Source: Schistosoma mansoni | Taxonomy: Eukaryota > Platyhelminthes > Trematoda > Strigeidida > Schistosomatidae | Assembly (NCBI RefSeq): GCF_000237925.1 | Contig: NC_031498.1 | Location: 7,316,717 to 7,380,716, forward strand | Length of the DNA: 64,000 nucleotides | Direction of reading: 5' to 3' | Part shown: one piece after another, positions 37,401-48,263 of the stretch | How positions within the stretch are numbered: position 1 is the first letter of the stretch | Layout of the letters: every line of letters begins with the position of its first letter | Program-made: the position numbers and the translations under genes | Notes under the pieces: generated by a model | Database searches by the model: none | Told to the model about the DNA's origin: nothing | Seen by the model: the letters and a program-made list of their open reading frames with translations, nothing else

Positions 37401-37700
37401 CAGCTTCCAGCTGAAGAGGAAATTAGGAAAAGACGTTGGAAGTGGATCGGACATACATTAAGGAAATCACCAATGTGCATCACGACTCAATCCCTAACTT
37501 GGAATCCGGAAGGGAAGCGGAAAAGAGGAAGGCCAAAGAACACACTACGCCGGGAAATAGAAGCAGATATGAAAAGGATGAATAGCAACTGGAAAGAACT
37601 GGAAAGGAAGGCTCAGGACAGAGTTGGATGGAGAATGCTGGTGAGCGGCCTATGCTTCTCGACGAGGGGTAACATGCGTAAGTAGGTAAGTAAGTAAGTA
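34489..37700 (+). mobile_element. RTE-clade LINE (SR2-like), nearly whole
   Basis: A 3.2-kb non-LTR retrotransposon, the usual RTE length. Its 5' UTR starts at about 34489 (ACTCCGCCTGTAGC), followed by one long endonuclease-reverse transcriptase frame and a 3' end of GTAAGTAA-type short repeats (37679-37700) instead of poly(A). This tail is an RTE hallmark. The 15-bp duplication ACTTACACTCTTTTA (34474-34488) and ACTTACACTGTTTTA (37701-37715), with one mismatch, bounds the insertion. Little decay and a near-perfect duplication mean it is young. Confidence 0.93.
34665..37685 (+). pseudogene. RTE endonuclease-reverse transcriptase, three in-frame stops
   Basis: One frame of about 1006 codons runs from the ATG to TAG at 37683-37685, broken only by TGA at 35412-35414, TGA at 35511-35513 and TAG at 36525-36527. 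The N-terminal AP-type endonuclease has GTWNVR (29-34), a CYAPTNDSN segment, MGDLNAKVG and, between the two TGA codons, SDHHLVV. The expected catalytic Glu in the SETHW-type motif is Lys61 here (SKTHW). The reverse transcriptase has [45 protein letters not shown] and FADD (about 745-748, as in RTE). The C-terminal region is Lys/Arg-rich ([22 protein letters not shown]). The protein would nick DNA and copy its own RNA onto the nick. This copy is inactive by the stops and the lost Glu. Confidence 0.92.
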
Positions 37701-37715
37701 ACTTACACTGTTTTA
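37701..37715 (+). repeat. 3' target-site duplication of the RTE LINE
   Basis: Pairs with 34474-34488, directly after the GTAAGTAA tail. Confidence 0.85.
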
Positions 37716-38766
37716 CTTTGAAATAAATCGGAGTTCTACGACAAATTAAAGCATGTTTGCTTGAAGTTTTGAAATAAAAATCTGGTTATCGAAATATCTG
37801 AACTATTGAAGCGAACATTTTAGGGTAATTTCAAGTGTTAGCTAAATAAGTCACATTATCTCTCTCACTTTTGTATGAAAAAGTGTCATGTAAAAGATAG
37901 TAAATTATCAATTTGACCAAAGTTGTAATATTTATTGGTATAATCACTGATACCATACAGATTTTGTTATAATTTAATCCAATCCAAATAATGTTAGTTT
38001 GTCTAAAGTTCTAGAAAGATAAAATAATATTCTATTGACCACTTAAAATGACCAAGTGTTTTAAACAGGCATCCCATTGTTATATGTATAATCATGCCAA
38101 ACTATCTATCCGAAATGTAATCTGTCATTTCTACTTTTCTGAGAACGGTTAATATGGAAAATTATTTGTTTCTCAAACACTTTTACAGGTTTTACTTATT
38201 CACTTGTACAAACTTTAAAATGATAACTAAAATAAATGCAAAAATGAAGATTTTGAGAATTGACAATATATGTTTTTTGCAGATAAGATTAATGATATCA
38301 TTTATTAAACCAATTATTGAGTCAATGTATTTATATTTGGATGACACGTATGAGACAACAAAATTTGGTGAGACTAACTTATGGACGACTTTTGAGCGAC
38401 GCCGAAGTGATTTTGAGAGTGTCTACCTACTTACTAGGGCTAAATGAGGGTTGTGATGCAATTTGAAGAATAAGGATTATGATTCAAAATTGATGGTTAG
38501 GGTTAGGAATTAGATTCACGGTTTTTCAACACGAACTGACATCAGCTTAAATGCCAAAACGCTATTTGGCCAAATAGGTGAGTAAATTTCGTGCCAAAAT
38601 CTAAAACCTTTTATCCTAAATCTGATTGGTTTGTCCATAAACTATAGTCTCACCGAAAATTCAGAATGAACATTCAGTCGAACTTATTTATTTACACTAG
38701 CCTCTCATTAACAATCACAGTTAAGAAATATTATTCATTTCTTTATATAAAAACATATAATACATA
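37716..38766. other. Intergenic, no gene seen
   Basis: AT-rich. A 97-codon plus frame at 38154-38447 shows no protein family character. Confidence 0.4.
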
Positions 38767-39340
38767 CGTACTTACTTACTTGCACCTGTTACTCCCAATG
38801 GAGCATAGGCCGCCGACCAGCATTCTCCAACCCACTCTGTCCTGGGCCCTCCTTTCTAATTCTATCCAACTTTTGTTCATTCTTCTCATGTCTGTCTCCA
38901 TTTCTCGGCGTAATGTATTCTTTGGTATTCCTCTTCTCCTTTGGCCTTCAGAACTCCATGTTTGGGCTTGCCTTGTGATGCAGTCGGGTGATTTTCTCAA
39001 TGTGTGTCCTATCTACTTCCAGCGCTTCTTCCTGATTTCTTCCTCCACTGAAATCTGGTTTGTTCTCTCTCACAGTAGCTTGTTGCTGATAGTATCTGAT
39101 CAACGGATCCGAAGTATCTTGTGTAGACAACTGTTATTAAACACCTGTATCTTCTGGATGATGGCTTTCGTAGTTCTCCACGTCTCCACTTCATACAACA
39201 GAACTGTCTTGACATTTGTATTTAAAATTCTGATGTTGGTGTTGATTGACAATTGTTTTGAGTTTTAGATGTTCTTCAGTTGTAAGTATGCTACTCTTCC
39301 TTTGCCGATCCACGCCCTCACATCTGCATCAGAATGATAC
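38767..39340 (-). mobile_element. RTE LINE 3' fragment
   Basis: Minus-strand, 5'-truncated copy covering the last ~190 codons of the RTE frame. It includes [10 protein letters not shown] and [29 protein letters not shown] peptides in shifted frames, and ends in GTAAGTAAGTACGTATG on that strand. It has several frame breaks and is more diverged than the 34.5-kb copy. Confidence 0.85.
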
Positions 39341-39892
39341 ATAGATACTAACTTATAATATTTCGCGCATGATCTACTAAAAAAAGGCTTTCTAACTAAT
39401 GAAACAAGTAATGAGTTGAATTACTGTAGAAAAACTATTTTATAATCAAGCATAAATTTACAAGTTCTATTCATAATTAAGATGTAATTAGGCATCACAC
39501 ATAAAAAAAATGGCATAAAATTTATTGATTAAATAAAACTAAACGCAATTAAAATTTTTGAAAATAAAAAAAAAACAAGAGAGGATATTGCGTCTATCAT
39601 CTGATAACTTTTATTTAAATATTTTAGCATTAAATTTTAGTAAACCTTATTGTTACTATGAAACTATGTTTCATTTACATTTTTTTTAAATTTTAGGTGG
39701 TGAAATGTACTAAATAAGTTAGAGGGTTTAGTATTTTCAAGAAATGAGATTATGCTAATTCATTATCAACTATTTAGAAAATCCTTAAATATTTCTATTT
39801 GTTTAATCTCTCTTACATTTTAAAAAAGGGGAAATTGAGAAACCTAATCTATATATTCCTCAGACAAATCTAAAAACAAGTCTGAGATTATA

Positions 39893-39896
<4 letters not shown>
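39341..39896. other. Intergenic, no gene seen
   Basis: AT-rich, with A/T homopolymer runs. Confidence 0.45.

Positions 39897-39948
<52 letters not shown>
39897..39948. repeat. (TA)26 microsatellite
   Basis: A pure TA dinucleotide run of 52 bases. Confidence 0.97.
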
Positions 39949-39950
<2 letters not shown>

Positions 39951-40845
39951 TCAAGATTAAAGTGACGGTAACAGTGATTACAAAATCTTCAAATCCAATT
40001 GATTATATTATTTTAAACTTTGTTGCTTTACGTAATTGTTGGAGTATACTTTAAGAACCATAATTAGTACTAGTGAATTAGGAAACCTAGGTGAGGAAAT
40101 AGCATACGCTATGAAAACACTAATAGACATAAATAATTCAAATATTTTTAAAATTCACAAAAACGGACATTTTCTTATTAAACAGTACTATATGACTAAA
40201 ACATGTAGCCTTTAACAGGCATAACTAGATTCTTCTAACTACTGTCTATTCAACGTAGTGTAGTGCAATGTATATTTCTTTTCTTAGTACCTAGAGTAAA
40301 AATTTAAATCTGTAGAAATTAGTTAAAAGTAAGAGCTAAACTCTGTAACAGAGGTCGCCGCCTGATGACTTACCTTCATAATCAATGCAGTTTATTAGAT
40401 GTCATTTCTCACCCAATGAGCTCATTTATTAACAATTTCATGATCTAGTCTTAAAAAAACTGGAAAGTATCGCTTAATGTCATGGTAATGTTTATTAGCA
40501 ACAACTGAACTACGTCTTTTCTTTATATTACTTCCAGTTATCAACAATTCCTAACAATGGTGGACTTAATATCACTTATAGTCCAGTGAATCCATGGACA
40601 GATGGCATTAATCTTAGAAAGCAATTAGGGTACGTCAGAGCATTCATCAACAAAAAGTGTACAATCATTCAACCATCTAAACAAATCAGAATATTTAACG
40701 AATAACATTTGAGCTATTCAAATCTAAAACCTAAGGTTTGATGGACTCAGATTTCAATCAATGTAATGCATAGGATGATAGTCTTGAGCAGCAGCTCAAA
40801 AACAACGATCTAGAGTGATTAAACCTAATTAAATATGCATCCTAT
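39949..40845. other. Intergenic, no gene seen
   Basis: AT-rich, nothing recognised. Confidence 0.45.
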
Positions 40846-40957
40846 TAGCGAGTTAGTTTTCTACCGGGATTGGGTCGCTAACCACATGACCAACCCTCCT
40901 CCTCTATCCGGGCTTGAGACCGGCAGTAGCCCTCAGAGGGCTACAGACGGAGTTAGT
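40846..40957 (-). mobile_element. RTE LINE 5'-UTR-only fragment
   Basis: Reverse complement of the first ~120 bases of the RTE element (GAGGAGGGTTGG, CCCAATCCCGGTAGAAAA, GCCGGTCTCAAGCCCGGATA). No coding part is attached. It could be the 5' end of the same deleted copy whose 3' end is at 38767-39340, which lies in the right order and orientation. Confidence 0.8.
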
Positions 40958-41314
40958 AAGTCAGTAATAGTAGCGCTGAACTGAATTACAAAGATGGCAT
41001 GCTTACATGGGCAAATACGTTCAATATAACAAGTAAATTAATCTATAGAAATGAATTTAGTTGCTCAAATTACGCTGTACTGAAAAGGATAAAATGGATG
41101 TCTGTATATTTGAATATTCAGTTTATACACACAAGCAAAATACGCTTCATTTATATTCATAATAATATTTTTTCCAAAACATTTCACTTTTCCATTCCTG
41201 TTAGGCAAACAACTAGTCGAATAATCAAAGAAACTATTACAAAACAGTAAAAATTGTCATTTTCTCAAGTAAAATTAGAAAAATCATTATTAACGAAATG
41301 TTCAATAGAATTTT
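40958..41314. other. Intergenic, no gene seen
   Basis: An 83-codon plus frame at 40999-41250 overlaps here, without other support. Confidence 0.35.
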
Positions 41315-41670
41315 TTCATGAATTGACCTTTATGGGAAATTCATTGAAAATCAGAGAGCACTGGAAATTTGTCTCATAGTACTATGGGACGCTTTGGACG
41401 TGTTGATCTAAAACGTCTCTGTTTATAGAACCTAAGATCTTCGGTCTCACTCGCGAAACGCCTATCCTCTAGACCACTGGGCCGTAATTCAACCATATTT
41501 ATGTCTAACTTCAGTGAATTCACGATACTTAGCAGCTATCTTCCATTGTTTTTGCTGCGTTCATGTCTGAAAACCTTTAAATTCACAAGTCCTAGGTTCT
41601 CAAAAGAATTCACGAACTACCTCTTGGAATTAGTTACTAGTAACCATATGATAAATATCAGTATAGAAGC
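41315..41670 (-). mobile_element. HH-SINE, highly diverged copy
   Basis: Minus-strand copy recognised by order: tail (TTGACC...GAGAGCACTGG), ruined hammerhead, GGTCTAGAGGATAGGCG A-box region near 41460-41485, 5' part (ACCTCTTGGAATTAGTTACTAGTAACCATATGAT). It is the oldest-looking copy in the window. Confidence 0.65.
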
Positions 41671-43266
41671 TTGCTATAATTATTGAATGAATGGATATGT
41701 TTCATTTTGTTTTAGACATTACTAACCAAACATTTTCGAATATTTTTGCCCTTGAAAGAAATTCTGGTTGGCTTATTCATATATGAAAAGCATAATTTAA
41801 ATTCAGTAAGGAATAAAGAAACAGCAACTTACAATTTTTTGATAGCTTATTGATTTCTTTCAAATTCTCAGTCTTTTTAGATAAGAATAACGATCATTTA
41901 ATGAAACATTCATCAAATTTAGTTTTTATGTATTACCATTCTTTCCATCCTCCGTTATTTGTTTTCTTTGTTTCTTGCATAGTTTTAAAAACCCGACTAC
42001 GAATTCGGAAAAAGTCAACAATGGTGTTCAAACCTCAAAGGATTATTTCCTCTCATTTAGATTGATATTATGTCTTAACTAATATAACGGTATCATAGAT
42101 AATCGCGCTAAATTTTTTAACTGATTATACGTAAAACGATAGTATTTTGATTTAGATAAGCGATGAAAGTTTTCGATTAAAACTGTAATTAAAACGAGTC
42201 TTCAACAAATATAAACTCATCCTTGTATATTCAGATTTATGCTTTACTATTCTCTATTTTTTGATCATATATGTTGTGTATGCCAATAAAGATTTCCCCC
42301 TAATTGACTGATCACTGATTAGTAGCCAATATAAGACCTTTGTAGTCCGAATTACTAATTTATTTCTTTTGATCAAGGTAACTTGTGTCAATTACTGTAT
42401 TATTATTATTATTATTATTATTATTACTGTGATATGACATCAATCACAATTCAATAATCAATCATTGCCAGTTACTACTCGAACAGATCTATAAGGTCAG
42501 GCATTTCAAGAAATGTTATTCTACGCATGGCTGTAGGTGCGTCTTGCTGAAAAGTATCAGCCAGATCAAATCTAGGTCTAAGGTTTCCTGCCGACTACTT
42601 CCAACTACGTAGTACCAAAACACTGTTCTCAAATTCATATGATGCAAAGTTAGCATCAAATAGTTCAAGATTTAAAATGCGTCGGAGATCGATGAAAAAT
42701 GTTATCGTCATAGCAAATGAAGTTTAAAATACACTATAACAAATAACAAGTCAGAGGTTGAATCATTCCTTTTTGGAAATTCATGCCAGATTTTTATCAC
42801 GGTATGATATAATCTATACTCATTATTGTGAAATTGTAAACCAGAATGTAATTAGTCTAGTGACTCTTAATTATCATGGTCATTCACTTTATATAAATGT
42901 TATATAAAAAATTCTTCACTTAACTTATCAGGCTTTCCTAAATATTTATTTATTTCGTTCTCTATAAAGTAAAATAATCTAATTACATGGAGCTTTAAAA
43001 AATTATTTGAGTACACGCGGTCAGGATATGTAATTATTCAGTCTAAACGAGCTCCAAAACAGTTAACTTTACTGAGATATTTATACAATTGAAGAATAGA
43101 TGACTTAAACGTTTAACTAGTCTGTTCAGTGTAATGTAATTTCCGTGTGAGATAAATTTTACCTGACAAACTATTTGTTGTAATGATAATTTTAATTGTA
43201 TACGAAAAGTTATGTTAATTTTTAGTTCATAATTTACAACTATTGTCACAACTTTGGACAAGTAAT
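41671..43266. other. Intergenic with an (ATT)n repeat
   Basis: AT-rich. A trinucleotide ATT run lies at 42399-42426. No gene is supported; frames of about 71 codons at 41850-42065 and 43043-43261 are unsupported. Confidence 0.45.
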
Positions 43267-43271
43267 GGATC

Positions 43272-43789
43272 TGTTATAACTTTTACCCCACCAGTATGCC
43301 CTGTTAATGTATAACGTGATAATACCGCTAATGACAGAGCAGTGATTTATCGATTGGACCAATGACACACGAAACCCGTTCGAGCAATCTAGAATACTTG
43401 TCAGTTCGGCTTTCTACCTAGCCCAGTCTGTTAAGTTCAGAACACCAATAACAGTCTCTACGGTATGAATCATTTATTTCAAGCACACTGGGTTTTTATA
43501 CCCAACAGACAGACCACATCGTATCATAAAATAGGAAAACGGCATTTGTACAAGATTAAGCCAAATAAGGCTGTGAATAAAAAAGATAGTAAATGATAGA
43601 CAGAACATAATTCAGGAATGGTAAATCGTATAATAATAGTTCATAGGTCAACATAAAGCTCATGATAAGAAGGGTGTGAATATGAATAGTTCAGTTAGTT
43701 AACAATTATACAATAAAAATATACACGTAGTATTGCTCCATAAATGAATCCAAAAAGTTACCATTTACTATTCTTATCCGGACATAACA
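43272..43789 (-). mobile_element. Solo LTR, family D copy 2
   Basis: 518 bp, TGTTATAAC...GACATAACA on the plus strand, bounded by the exact 5-bp repeat GGATC (43267-43271 and 43790-43794). It aligns along its length with 22737-23226, and a minus-strand TATAAAAAC sits at the equivalent place near 43495. No internal retrotransposon region is present, so this is a solo LTR fossil. Confidence 0.85.
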
Positions 43790-43794
43790 GGATC

Positions 43795-46133
43795 ATGTTC
43801 CCCAAATGGGAAAATCTAATGTAAAAGTAACTTAATCGTAGAGTATTATAGAGTCCAAATTATATCATCCAGAGTATATAGAAAAATCTACTGTATATTT
43901 ATACACCAAGGTTATTAGATATTATTTTAAGAACAGGAATTAAGTAAGGAGCATTTTTTTTCTACCTCACTGGTCCAGTAGATGAAAAATCAATTAAGAA
44001 TATCTAAATAAATTTAATCACCTTATTATATCTCTAGAGAATATCTTATTGATTCCAGCTAACATACATTTAGATTATCGTCAACATGTTTCAGTGATTT
44101 GCTTATTCCTAGTTTGATTATATGATAAAACATCACGAAAATTTTCACAAGTCGTGATCCAACAAATAACAAAATAAATATTCATTTCTGATAATAATTT
44201 GAAAACGGATGAAATTATCATGTAATGATTATAGTTGACTTATCCAAGATCTGGATATATGCCAAACTTTAATTCACTAAACGATCCTTTTAATAGTCAC
44301 ATAGTATTGTCAAATTATCGTTATTGACAGTACATACTTAATAAATGGTCTAAAACTATGCTTCCCCATGGTGTTAAAAGGTTTTTTCGTTATCAGGTCG
44401 TTCGATTTATGTTTATGTTACAACTATAGTTGTGAGTTTCTCACATATATATGTAGAGCTTTTCTATTATCAATACATTTATAACCAAATAATCCTTTTT
44501 TTGGAAAACAATAATATAAAAGGATGTATTTTAGTAAATTTAATAAACTTGTTCACAGTGAAATATCCGAAATAAATTAATTTGTCGTGATTACGTCATA
44601 TTGCCCATCCAATGTTTATTCAATGTATTACTGGTAAGCGTTAGTTTATTCTCCAGTCTTCAAAAATAGACTAAAGAAACTTGAATTAGTGAATGTTCTT
44701 CCTCAAGGTCAAATGCTTAGAGACATAAAACAGTGGATTCACGAATAATGAATAAATCAGTGATTATAGTCTAGATATTCAAAGTTGCTATATATTTTAC
44801 GTAATTGTGCTGAGTTGCAATAAACCGTGTTAAGTAGCTAATTTTCCATTGTATTATGGAACAACCATCTTCATTGATGTGCTAACATTCCCAACCATGG
44901 TTTAAACTACTGATAAAAGTTCTAAACAAATATCTAATAACGCCTTAAAAAGTTAATCCTTTTTTGGTGTATCGGAAGAAGATTAAATTGTAACTTCCGA
45001 GAACTATTTATAGACTGTTATGATATATATATATATATATATATATGCTTATTATATAACTAACTGTTAAGTACCTGGATTATATATGTTTATACTTCTC
45101 TTATCATAAGCTTTCATTTAACCCATTGGTTATTATTATACAATTCACCAGGTTTAAGTTATTCCCAATCTATTATTTACAGTCTCCCGAACTCACAGCC
45201 ACTTTTGGCTTGATCTTTTCCACTTTTTATTTTTTACCTTATGGTGTGATGCGATCTAGTTTGCTTGAATATAAACTATGTATACCTGAATTACATTATG
45301 AATACGGTGTAGGCTGAGATTGTCTTCTGGATATAAAGGGCAGGGTAAGGCAAGGGTGACTAATAAGGACACAGAGTTGTTGCAAGGCTGCTAGTGCTGG
45401 CTAACTCGTCATAGGTTTAGCACAGGAACAAGGTCGTATAAGTCAGTATTCTGATTAGCGATTTTTTGACTTGACAAGGACAAAAGACATAACAGGTTCA
45501 TTATGAACAGTGAGACAAACAAGAGTATTCCGGAAAAAAGACCTCTATTGAAAGAAAATAATTTCTATCAAAATAATCGGATAGAAATCGAATAAAAGAA
45601 GTAGAAGTAATATTTACCAAAACTATACAACCTTGATGAATGAATTCACACAGCTCTATTTCCTTCCTTTTGGAACGGTTTATCGTTTCCAATAGAGTAT
45701 TGTTGTAATGATAGCTCAGTTAATCGATGAAATTGCTGGAAATGTTTGAGTGGCTAAACTTAAAGTTAACAAATGAAACCAGCCTGTAATCCTGATTGAA
45801 TAATTACAAATGGTGGAACCACTGACCAACTAGTGAAAAATATAAATATCCTACGAAGTTTCAAAACATGATTTGATACATCTCCTATTGTTTTTGGTTA
45901 TTTTATTAAGAAAAATACCAGATTGTCATTATTAATATTATTTTTCTGAGTGAAAAACAAATAATTGACAGAAGTGATGGCAGTAAATTGTCTTCCTTTT
46001 TATTGATTGTGTTCCCAAAAGGCTCATATAAGAATATTATTAATTTTTAATTTATTTCATTACTAGCTAATTATTATCATAATTATTTAATCACATTTTG
46101 TACATGATTTAATCCACATTATAGGAATGAATT
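43795..46133. other. Intergenic with an (AT)12 run
   Basis: AT-rich. An AT run lies at 45023-45046. A possible short coding-like piece near 44657-44748 was considered and rejected as a gene. Confidence 0.4.
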
Positions 46134-46280
46134 AGTTCAAACTGTTTATTCTTGTTAGCGTCCTTTTAGCAAAATTGTTTTCTACGGGATGAGGTTGCTG
46201 ACCTCATGCTCAATCCTCCGCCTTTACTCGGGCTTGGAAGCAGCAGTAACCCTAGAAGAGCTACAGGCGGATAACCTAAC
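46134..46280 (-). mobile_element. RTE LINE 5'-UTR fragment, inverted
   Basis: Reverse complement of the RTE 5' UTR (GTTAGCGTC...TTTTCTACGGGATGAGG, CGGGCTTGGAAGCAGCAGTAA, GCTACAGGCGGATAA). It is head-to-head with the sense-strand fragment that follows. Confidence 0.78.
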
Positions 46281-46310
46281 TTTTCTATTCAATACACACC
46301 AAGATACCTA

Positions 46311-46905
46311 GTGTAGCTGTAGACTCTGCAGCAGTAAGCCTCAACAAAAGAAAAAGCAAGATCCTCAGTTACCACACGGAGAAGACCAAAACAATAACAC
46401 TTGATGGAGAAACTCTGGAAGAGGCGGAAAGTTTTATGTGCCTGGACAGCATCACCCATGAACAAGGAGGATCTAATGCAGACGTAGGGGTGAGGGTTGG
46501 CAAAACATGGGCCGCATTTCTACAGTTGAAAAATATATAGAACACAGAACAACTGTCAAATAGTATCAATATGATAATCCTCAATACGAACGTTTAGATG
46601 GATCTGAAACTTGGAGAACTACCACAACCATCATCGAAAATGAACAAGTATTTCTAAACAATTATCTACACAAAGTACTGGATGTCTGTTGACCGGATGC
46701 CATCAGCAACAACCTACTATGGGAGAGAACAAACCAGCTTCCAATTGAAGAGGAAGTTAGGAAAAGACGTTGAAAGTGGGTAGGACATACATTGAAGAAA
46801 TCACCAACCTACATCATGAAGCAAGCACTAACTTCGGATCGTGAAAGGGAATGGAAAAGTGGAAGACCAAAGAACACACTGCATTAGGAATGCGAAGCAT
46901 GTCAT
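46311..46905 (+). mobile_element. RTE LINE internal/3' coding fragment
   Basis: Plus-strand match to the region after the FADD motif (AAAAGCAAGATCCTCA, ACACTTGATGGAGAAACTCTGG, CAGCTTCCAATTGAAGAGGAAG), ending before the element's true 3' terminus near AACACACTGCATTAGG. It has several frame breaks. With the inverted 5' UTR beside it, it may be one rearranged insertion. Confidence 0.82.
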
Positions 46906-48225
46906 GTCAACCATAAAACAGCATCCACGAATTTCGATTTATTTTATGTGTATTTGGAGGTTTTATTATTTTCTGATTTCCTTAATTAGGAATTCTGTAA
47001 GGCTAGTTCAATTATTATTTGTTAGTTGACTAGTAATTTCTGTTTTTCAAATTTTCGTTATTCATCAAGAATTTTCATCACAAAATGAAACAAAGAGATA
47101 ATGAAAGGCTATTTCGTTTTAGTATAATGTTTATTGGATCATGCTCATTTCCACAATATGTCTTCTATGTTTAAACTCAAATATGATCCATTCACCCCAT
47201 CATAAAGATTTAAATAGTCCATATTTTTAAACCTCTTTTAATTCTCAACAGAACTCATTTACCATTAAGTAGTTTGATTAGGTATCCGTCTCATTCCTTA
47301 CATTTTTAAATCGACAGTTGACAGCCTATTTCTTGAAATGCGTTTTGACGAAAACGGTCGGAAGACACTAAATTACTGTTTACTGATGTATAATATTGAA
47401 TGTTTATTCAGTTTTACCAGTCTTACTCTACTTGTAGTGTCAACTACGAGCATTTTGCTTTGATTAAATTAAATAAAGGAGCATTTCACAAATGTACGTT
47501 AATAAACTTTAGAAGCCCTAATCACAAATTCATTTTAGACAAGAAATGTTAGTTTTCCTTCACTAGACTATTCAGAAATTTTGGAATGCTTGGATTTGTT
47601 TAGTTAAGAAAATTGTTTAGAAAAATAGGATGTAAATTTTAAAAGAGACCCTCAAATGCTATATTTTACAGTGAGCCATCGAATTCAATGATATGCTGTA
47701 TTGTACCAGTGTTCAGTACCAATATACAGAATCGTTTCACGAATAAAATAATTGAATTAAGTTGCGTATACAATAATCATTTTTATGGATTGTCTTAATC
47801 CATTTATTTCTTGGGTAACGATGCGGACTTGATAAAAACAATCAATCTAAAACAGCATATAGAGTGAGCTAAAACATCGTGGATATAAGTTACCATTTAA
47901 TTACTAGTAACATTCATCTGAAAACAGTGGAAACACACGTGCACTTCCAAGTCATGCCTTATTACGTAATTATATGACTCGCTTAAGAGAAATGTTTTTG
48001 GAAGTAATCTGCATGATCAAAACTAACATTCACTAATATATTAATTTTTTTTATTTTATACTATAATATTTCTGATTGTGTAATCACAAAAAACTACCAC
48101 TAGAATAATTGCATCACAATCAGTGTGCATTTATGAAAAAACTTTGCTGACAGCTGTACTCCTTATTTGTTAATAATCAAGGAACCAGATGATGTCAGGG
48201 AAGGCAATTTATTCACCCTCTCTCT

Positions 48226-48263
<38 letters not shown>

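Noticed and set aside
36995-37483. 162-codon minus frame
   Set aside because: Antisense shadow of the RTE reverse-transcriptase frame.
42399-42426. ATT run considered as part of a CRISPR-like or satellite array
   Set aside because: A plain trinucleotide microsatellite without spacers; no CRISPR-like structure exists in the window.
44612-44748. A two-exon frame joined by a 23-bp GT...AG intron, ending in TAA next to AATAAA
   Set aside because: A 23-base intron is shorter than is credible for splicing, and no other gene signal is present. The second part (44657-44748) could still be a terminal exon with an unseen upstream partner.
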